A stretch of DNA of 37,298 nucleotides. Origin: Deltaproteobacteria bacterium. Its GTDB lineage: Bacteria; Desulfobacterota; Desulfarculia; Desulfarculales; Desulfarculaceae. The position numbers and the translations under genes were made by a program. Shown here piece by piece: positions 32,580-37,298 of this stretch. The notes below the pieces were generated by a model, which saw only the letters and a list, made by a program, of their open reading frames with translations, was not told where the DNA came from and made no database searches. The stretch spans positions 1 through 37,298 of the forward strand of contig JAHLLJ010000025.1 of the NCBI GenBank assembly GCA_020444205.1, read 5' to 3'. Numbering within the stretch: the stretch's first letter is position 1; each line of letters begins with the position of its first letter.

Positions 32580-32608
32580 GCCCCGGCTCCCAGCCCGGGA
32601 GCCGGGGC
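32580..32608 (+). other. Large intercistronic hairpin between dctP and dctQ
   Basis: A perfect 12-bp GC stem (GCCCCGGCTCCC with GGGAGCCGGGGC) and 5-nt loop starts 7 bp after the dctP stop. There is no T-tract. A second GC inverted stretch (GGCGCGCC) follows. It probably limits read-through or protects dctP mRNA, so that receptor exceeds permease. Confidence 0.65.
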
Positions 32609-32668
32609 GCAGCGCCTGCTCCGGCGCGCCGGGTGGACCCGGTGCGTTGCCAACCCCTTGGGAGGCAT

Positions 32669-33193
32669 ATGGCCAACAAGGCGTTAAAGGTGTTCGACGG
32701 CCTGGTAACGGCGGGAGCCGCGGCCGCGGGCCTCATATTTTTGTTCATGATGGTAGTGGTGTGCGTGGACGTAATCATGCGCTACTGGTTCCAGAGCCCC
32801 ATGGGGTGGGTGGTGGAGGTGTGCGAATACCTTTTGCTCTACGTCACCTTCCTGGGCGCGGCCTGGCTGTTGCGTCGCAACGGCCACGTGCGGGTGGACC
32901 TGATCTATTTTTATTTGAGCGATAAATCCATCGCCCGCCTCAAGCTCATCACCGCCATAGCGGGCACCTTGGCCTGCGCCATTCTTTTCATCATCGGCTG
33001 CGAGTCCACCGTGGACGCATATATCCGCGGCAATCCAGAGATAAAGACCCTGAGCATTCCCAAGTGGACCCTGCTGTGGGTAATCCCCTATGGAAGCCTC
33101 ATGCTGACCATTCAATTCGCAAGGCAGGTTTTGGAGCACAGGCAACAGTACCGGGAGCTCGCTTCCGGACAAACACCCAGCAAGGCGGCCTGA
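32669..33193 (+). CDS. dctQ: TRAP transporter small permease subunit
   Basis: A 174-residue inner-membrane protein with four hydrophobic segments (about 15-40, 48-70, 90-115, 130-152). The VDVIMRYWF and PMGWVVEVCEY segments and a WLLRRNGHVRVDL loop are typical of DctQ. The ATG at 32669 with GGGAGG just 3 nt upstream is preferred to an in-frame GTG at 32633. The large subunit begins 7 bp after its stop. Confidence 0.88.
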   Translation: MANKALKVFDGLVTAGAAAAGLIFLFMMVVVCVDVIMRYWFQSPMGWVVEVCEYLLLYVTFLGAAWLLRRNGHVRVDLIYFYLSDKSIARLKLITAIAGTLACAILFIIGCESTVDAYIRGNPEIKTLSIPKWTLLWVIPYGSLMLTIQFARQVLEHRQQYRELASGQTPSKAA

Positions 33194-33200
33194 GGTAACT

Positions 33201-34514
33201 ATGGAATGGTGGTGGACCCTAGCCCTGATTTTGGGCGGACTGCTGGCCATCTTGGCCACCGGTCTGCCGGTGGCGTTCAGTTTCCTGGTGGTCAATCTGA
33301 TAGGCGCCTACTGCCTGTGGGGCGGCTGGTCCGGGCTGGCCCAGCTGGTGGACAGCATCTACAGCTCGGTGACCATGTTTTCCCTCTTGCCCGTGGCCCT
33401 TTTCGTGCTCATGGGCGAGCTGCTCTTACACTCCAGGCTGGCGCTCAAAGCTATCGACATCGTGGACTCCTGGCTGGGACGCCTGCCTGGCAGGCTGAGC
33501 CTGGTCACCCTGGGGGCGGGCACCATGTTCTCCTGTCTCAGCGGCTCCAGCATGGGCACCACGGCCATGCTGGGCTCCATCATGATTCCGGAGATGGAAA
33601 AGCGCGGCTACAAGCCGGCCATCAGCGTCGGCTCGTGCATGAGCGGCGGCCTGGCCATGATCATCCCGCCCAGCGCCCTGGCGGTGATCTTGGCCTCCAT
33701 AGCACAGGTATCGGTGGGCAAGGTCCTGGTGGGCGGCCTGCTGCCCGGGCTGCTGCTGGCCGGGCTCTATGTGCTCTACATCGTGGGACGCTGCTACCTG
33801 AACCCCACCATCGCCCCAAGCTACCAGCCCGAGCCCATACCGCTCAGTAAAAAGCTGGTCGTGTCGGTCAAGTACCTGCTGCCCATGTCCGGAGTGGTGT
33901 TCGTGGTGGTGGGGCTAATCTTCTTGGGCGTGGCCACGCCTACCGAGTCCGCGGCCATGGGGGCCATGTCCGTGGTGATCCTCTGCGCGGCCTACCGCCG
34001 CCTCACCTACGAGGTCCTCAAGAAATCGGTGGTGGGCACCCTCAAAATCGCGGTGATGATGTTCGCCATCCTCACCGGATCCTTGGCCTTTAGCCAGCTT
34101 TTGGCCTACACCGGGGCCACCTCGGGGCTGGTGGAGTTTGTCTCCGGGCTGCCCCTGCATTCCATTTTTCTGATGATAGCCATGCAACTGGTGCTGTTGG
34201 TCCTGGGCACCTTTATGGAACAGATATCCATCATGATGATCACCCTGCCCATCTTCATGCCCCTGGTAAAGGCCCTGGGCATCAATGAGGTGCTGTTCGT
34301 GATCATCATGCTGGTCAACCTGGAGGTGGCCATGAAAACGCCGCCCTTTGGGTTTCTCTTGTTCGTCATGCGGGGGGTGGCCCCGGAAAAGGTCACCATG
34401 GGGGACATCATTCGCTCCACCATCCCCTTTGTGATTATCGACATGGTGGCCATCGCCTTGATGATGGCCTTCCCGGTCATTGTTTTGCTGCTGCCGGAGC
34501 ACATCATGCACTGA
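33201..34514 (+). CDS. dctM: TRAP transporter large permease subunit
   Basis: A 437-residue permease with about twelve membrane segments, DctM family. The SGSSMGTTAMLGSIMIPEM segment, the LAMIIPPSALAVI segment, GVATPTESAAMG and the KTPPFGFLLFVMRGVAP segment near the C-terminus are family landmarks. It forms the Na+-coupled channel with DctQ. It is followed by an acyl-CoA synthetase gene 42 bp downstream, fitting import then CoA activation. Confidence 0.93.
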   Translation: MEWWWTLALILGGLLAILATGLPVAFSFLVVNLIGAYCLWGGWSGLAQLVDSIYSSVTMFSLLPVALFVLMGELLLHSRLALKAIDIVDSWLGRLPGRLSLVTLGAGTMFSCLSGSSMGTTAMLGSIMIPEMEKRGYKPAISVGSCMSGGLAMIIPPSALAVILASIAQVSVGKVLVGGLLPGLLLAGLYVLYIVGRCYLNPTIAPSYQPEPIPLSKKLVVSVKYLLPMSGVVFVVVGLIFLGVATPTESAAMGAMSVVILCAAYRRLTYEVLKKSVVGTLKIAVMMFAILTGSLAFSQLLAYTGATSGLVEFVSGLPLHSIFLMIAMQLVLLVLGTFMEQISIMMITLPIFMPLVKALGINEVLFVIIMLVNLEVAMKTPPFGFLLFVMRGVAPEKVTMGDIIRSTIPFVIIDMVAIALMMAFPVIVLLLPEHIMH

Positions 34515-34556
34515 CCCGGCCTTGATCAATCAACTCGCCTCAGTGGAGTAGAGCAC

Positions 34557-36104
34557 ATGCATATGGGAGACATGCTGCGCAGGACCGCGGGCCGGGTGCC
34601 CGACAAACCCGCGCTTATAATGGGGGAGGACTCCCTCACCTACGGCCAACTGAACCGCCGGGTAAACAAGCTGGCCAATGCCTTGCTCGGCCAGGGGCTG
34701 GCCAAGGGCGACAGGGTGGCGGTGCTCACCAACAACTGCATCGAGTTCTTTGAGATATACCTGGCCTTGTGCAAGTCCGGCGGGGTGCTGGTGCCCATCA
34801 ACAACCTGCTGCGCCTGGGCGAGTTGAACAAGATCACCGCCTATATGAAGCCGAGCAAAATCATCTACCACCATGACTTCCAGGAGTTGGTGCTTGAGGT
34901 GATGGCGGATAATCCTTCCCTGGAGAGTGCCATCTGCCTGGGCGGGGATCCGGCGCCGGGCCATTCGGCTTATGAGGCCCTAATGGCCGAGGGCAGCGAG
35001 GACGAGCCTGGGGTGGAGGTAAAGGGTGAGGACCTGATGAGCATCTTCCTCACCTCCGGCACCACCGGCAGGCCCAAGGGGGCGCTCAGGACCCACCACC
35101 AAAACTGCCTCAACGCCTTGAGCGCGGCCATTGAGGTGGGCCTCAAACCCGACGACCGGGTGCTGCTGTTGTTCCCCTTTTACCACGTCACCTTTGAGGA
35201 CCGATTCTGTCACCTGCTGATGGGCAACACCTTTGTTTTGCGCCGGGAGGGAAGCTTTGATCCTGCTCAGGTGCTGGACCTGTTGTCCCGGCACCGCATC
35301 ACAATATGCCAGTTCGTGCCCACCATGATCAGCAGCATGCTGGAGAACAAGGACATCGAGACCTACGATCTCAGCTCCCTGCGCCTTATCCTCTACGCCG
35401 CCGCGCCCATGCCGGTGGAGCTGCTTAAAAGGGCCATGGGGCGTTTCCAGTGCGGCTTTATGCAGTTCTACGGCCAGACCGAAACCGGGCCCATGACCAC
35501 CATACTCAGGCCCGAGGACCATATCATCGAAGGCACCCCAGAGCAGGTGGAGCGCCTGGCCTCCTGTGGACGGCCGGTGCTCATGTTCGACGCCAAGGTG
35601 GTAGACGAAAACGGCAAAGAGGTGGCACCCGGCGAGGTCGGCGAGCTGGTGGTGCGTAGCGAGGCCGCGGTAGGCGGCTATTGGGATCTGCCCGAAGAGA
35701 GCGCGCAGACCATGAAGGACGGCTGGCTGCACACCGGGGACTACGCCCGCAAAGACAACGAGGGCTTCATCTTCATCGTGGACCGCAAGGGGGACATGAT
35801 CATCAGCGGGGGCAAGAACATCTATCCCCGCGAGATCGAGGAAGTGCTTTACCAACATCCCGAGGTGCGCGAAGCCATGGTCATCGGGGTGCCTGATCCT
35901 CACTGGGGTGAGTCGGTCAAGGCCATCGTGGTGCTCAAAAACGGGGTCAAGGTGGAGGCCCAGGAGATCATAGAGCACTGCAAGCAAAACCTGGCCTCCT
36001 ATAAAAAGCCCAAAACCGTGGAATTTTGGGACTCGCTTCCCAAAAGCCCCACCGGTAAGCTGTTGAAAAGAGTGGTGCGCGACAAATTCCTCCAGTCCGG
36101 CTAG
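34557..36104 (+). CDS. AMP-forming acyl-CoA synthetase
   Basis: A 515-residue adenylate-forming ligase (acid + ATP + CoA to acyl-CoA). Motifs: P-loop LTSGTTGRPKG (165-175), FYGQTETGP, HTGDYARKDNEGF, the hinge DRKGDMIISGGKNIYPREIEEVL, and the C-terminal PTGK with catalytic Lys501. It resembles medium/long-chain or aromatic acid ligases, and the substrate cannot be fixed. GGAG lies 8 nt before the ATG at 34557. Placed behind a TRAP importer and before a thioesterase, it probably activates the imported carboxylate. Confidence 0.92.
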   Translation: MHMGDMLRRTAGRVPDKPALIMGEDSLTYGQLNRRVNKLANALLGQGLAKGDRVAVLTNNCIEFFEIYLALCKSGGVLVPINNLLRLGELNKITAYMKPSKIIYHHDFQELVLEVMADNPSLESAICLGGDPAPGHSAYEALMAEGSEDEPGVEVKGEDLMSIFLTSGTTGRPKGALRTHHQNCLNALSAAIEVGLKPDDRVLLLFPFYHVTFEDRFCHLLMGNTFVLRREGSFDPAQVLDLLSRHRITICQFVPTMISSMLENKDIETYDLSSLRLILYAAAPMPVELLKRAMGRFQCGFMQFYGQTETGPMTTILRPEDHIIEGTPEQVERLASCGRPVLMFDAKVVDENGKEVAPGEVGELVVRSEAAVGGYWDLPEESAQTMKDGWLHTGDYARKDNEGFIFIVDRKGDMIISGGKNIYPREIEEVLYQHPEVREAMVIGVPDPHWGESVKAIVVLKNGVKVEAQEIIEHCKQNLASYKKPKTVEFWDSLPKSPTGKLLKRVVRDKFLQSG

Positions 36105-36113
36105 GCTTCATAG

Positions 36114-36133
36114 CTTCGGCCGGAAGGCCGGAG
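36114..36133 (+). other. GNRA-like tetraloop hairpin after the CoA synthetase gene
   Basis: CTTCGGCC-GGAA-GGCCGGAG folds into an 8-bp stem (one G-U pair) with a GGAA tetraloop, 9 bp after the stop. No T-tract follows, so it may stabilise the transcript end or attenuate the thioesterase gene. Confidence 0.5.
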
Positions 36134-36180
36134 GATGAGCCGAATTGGGGGCCGGCCGCCCGGTTCCCGGGAGCGGATGG

Positions 36181-36603
36181 ATGTTTGTAAACAGCGTGGA
36201 ACGCCGGATCATGTGGGGGGACCTGGATTCCCTGGGCATCGTCTTTTACCCCCGCTTCTACGAATGGATCGACGCCTCGGGCCACCTGTTTTTCGAGGCC
36301 CTGGGCTTCAACCTGGGCGAGGTTTGGAAGAATCGCCAGATTTGCTTCGGCCTGGTGGGCACCTCCTCGCAATACTTTGCCCCGGGCCGCTACCACCAAC
36401 AAATACGCATAGACACCAGCGTGTCCGAGATCACCCCCAAGACGATAACCATGGATCACCAGATCATTGATGCCGCCTCGGGCAAGCTGATGGTCCAGGG
36501 GATGGAAAAACGCATCTGCCTGGATGTGAGTGACCCAGAGCAATTTCACGCCCGCGATATTCCCGACGACATTCACCAGGCCCTAGAGCAAAGCATTCCC
36601 TGA
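36181..36603 (+). CDS. Acyl-CoA thioesterase, 4HBT/YbgC family
   Basis: A 140-residue hot-dog-fold protein. The MWGDLDSLGIVFYPRFYEWID block holds the family's catalytic aspartate (Asp16 or Asp14) and matches the 4-hydroxybenzoyl-CoA thioesterase/YbgC pattern. It should hydrolyse an acyl-CoA and may control the CoA pool for the neighbouring ligase. ATG 36181 with GGGAG 7 nt upstream is chosen. A longer TTG start at 36145 is not supported. Confidence 0.85.
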   Translation: MFVNSVERRIMWGDLDSLGIVFYPRFYEWIDASGHLFFEALGFNLGEVWKNRQICFGLVGTSSQYFAPGRYHQQIRIDTSVSEITPKTITMDHQIIDAASGKLMVQGMEKRICLDVSDPEQFHARDIPDDIHQALEQSIP

Positions 36604-36675
36604 ACCCAGGGATGATTCCCCAACAATTACTACGCCAGCTAGCCGTTAAATTACAGGTTCCCTCACTTTTTGGGT

Positions 36676-36681
36676 TATGAT
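36676..36681 (+). promoter_or_regulatory. Possible -10 element for the second VOC gene
   Basis: TATGAT matches TATAAT at 5 of 6 positions, about 80 bp before the gene, but the only -35-like hexamer (TTACAG, 36651) is 19 bp away. A weak candidate only. Confidence 0.25.
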
Positions 36682-36759
36682 GATTCCCGCCGCCCGGCCG
36701 GCGAATTAGGGCCGGGTAGGGCGGACCATAATTTGAACGTCATCAAAGGAGATGCGCTG

Positions 36760-37152
36760 ATGTTGAAGCCGGCCAAGGACAGCATTGATTTGGGGGTGGT
36801 GGTTAGCGACATTGAAGCCAGCCTGGCTTTCTACCGCGACACCCTGGGCCTTACCTACGTAGGCACCAATGCCGTGGGCTTTGGGACCCTGCACCGGCTG
36901 CGCTATGGCACCAGCGACTTCAAGCTTATCGACCCGTCCGACCCGGTCCCCGCCGGTCCCAAGGGACTGACCGCCAGCTTGGGCCCGCGCTACTTCACTT
37001 TCGTCATCAGCAACCTGGACGAGGTGTGTGACACGTTGGCCGCCCAGGGAGTTACTTTTGAGATAGAGCCGGTGGAGATACGCCCCGGAGTGCGCATCGC
37101 CATGGTGCACGACCCGGACGGCAACGTGGTGGAGTTCGTCCAGTTGGTTTAA
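36760..37152 (+). CDS. VOC-fold protein with incomplete metal site
   Basis: A 130-residue VOC/glyoxalase-bleomycin-resistance fold: VVVSDIEASLAFYRDTLGL opens the first module and VHDPDGNVVEFVQ closes the second. Of the usual four ligands only the last glutamate (Glu126) is clear. The first His is replaced (IDLGVVV), the first-module Glu position reads FKLID, and the second-module His position reads YFTFVI. It may bind a ligand without catalysis or use another metal site. The ATG at 36760 follows AAAGGAGA by about 7 nt. A longer frame from 36670 is not supported. Confidence 0.8.
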   Translation: MLKPAKDSIDLGVVVSDIEASLAFYRDTLGLTYVGTNAVGFGTLHRLRYGTSDFKLIDPSDPVPAGPKGLTASLGPRYFTFVISNLDEVCDTLAAQGVTFEIEPVEIRPGVRIAMVHDPDGNVVEFVQLV

Positions 37153-37167
37153 GAGCGTTTCCCTAAA

Positions 37168-37298
37168 TCAGGGCAGGGCGGCCATCTGGCGATCGTGCAG
37201 GCGCGACAGGCAGGCCAGAGCCACAATGGACCCCAGCAGGCAGAGGGCCATGTCGCTCTGGGTGTCCCACACGTAGCCCTGGGTGCCCAGGAAATCTT
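37168..37298 (-). CDS. DUF2238 (YjdF-like) membrane protein, C-terminal fragment
   Basis: The last 42 codons of a minus-strand gene cut by the right edge. Its TGA stop is at 37170-37168. The fragment contains GYVWDTQSDMALCLLGS, a hydrophobic segment, and ends SRLHDRQ, the C-terminal WDTQxDM...SRLHDRQ signature of the DUF2238/YjdF inner-membrane family. Function unknown in the family. It is convergent with the VOC gene, 15 bp apart. Confidence 0.75.
   Translation of the reverse strand, partial: DFLGTQGYVWDTQSDMALCLLGSIVALACLSRLHDRQMAALP

Noticed and set aside
36611-36688. Direct repeat GATGATTCCC at 36611 and 36679
   Set aside because: Only 10 bp and two copies. It could be chance, and no flanking element or symmetry supports a role.
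1-37298. CRISPR arrays, tRNA or rRNA genes, transposases, phage genes
   Set aside because: None were recognised on either strand. There are no regularly spaced repeats and no transposase- or integrase-like proteins.

Overview
The window is a dense, GC-rich stretch of bacterial chromosome. Almost all genes are on the plus strand, and the clear minus-strand genes are the tartrate/malate-type dehydrogenase, the MarR regulator and a gene fragment at the right edge. The gene mix points to a metabolically versatile Gram-negative anaerobe or facultative anaerobe: a sigma-54 activator, a thiolase with a DUF35 partner, flavin/CCG iron-sulfur oxidoreductases, TRAP and Liv transporters, acyl-CoA enzymes and a radical SAM protein. 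A deltaproteobacterium (Desulfobacterota) is my best guess. This is inference from content; no rRNA or tRNA gene or other taxonomic marker is present.

Region 1 (1-2.9 kb): the 3' end of a thiolase, its DUF35 Zn-ribbon/OB-fold partner, a ThDP enzyme of the acetolactate-synthase superfamily and a small ABM-fold monooxygenase-like protein. Region 2 (3.0-11.1 kb): lipB, an AcoR-type sigma-54 activator, then a four-gene 2-oxoacid/acetoin dehydrogenase complex (E1alpha, E1beta, E2, E3) behind a good -24/-12 promoter with two related upstream elements. This complex has an unusual domain layout. The E2 has no lipoyl domain and carries two peripheral-subunit-binding domains in tandem, and the only lipoyl domain in the operon is at the N-terminus of the E3. 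Region 3 (11.2-15.9 kb): a complete Liv-type ABC importer (H-M-G-F-K order) closed by a strong terminator. Region 4 (15.9-19.0 kb): a VOC protein, an SDR, a zinc MDR alcohol dehydrogenase and lipA, tightly packed. Regions 2-4 read as one catabolic island: an importer, oxidoreductases that could make a ketone or acyloin substrate, the ThDP/lipoyl cleavage complex, and both enzymes needed to make its lipoyl group.

Region 5 (19.1-21.6 kb): a convergent tartrate/D-malate dehydrogenase-like gene and a divergent Old Yellow Enzyme. Region 6 (21.6-30.9 kb): a MarR regulator divergent from an FAD / double-CCG Fe-S / FAD three-gene oxidoreductase set, followed by a ketopantoate-reductase-like protein, a radical SAM protein, an acyl-CoA dehydrogenase and a DUF2080-like small protein. 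AT-rich intergenic islands (22.1-22.5 and 30.9-31.5 kb) bound the FAD-to-DUF2080 part. Region 7 (31.5-37.2 kb): a DctPQM TRAP importer, an acyl-CoA synthetase, a 4HBT thioesterase and a VOC-fold protein, fitting uptake and CoA activation of a carboxylate. The right edge cuts a minus-strand DUF2238 membrane protein.

All residue positions and alignments were counted by eye, and functional names rest on motifs and neighbourhood, not on searches.
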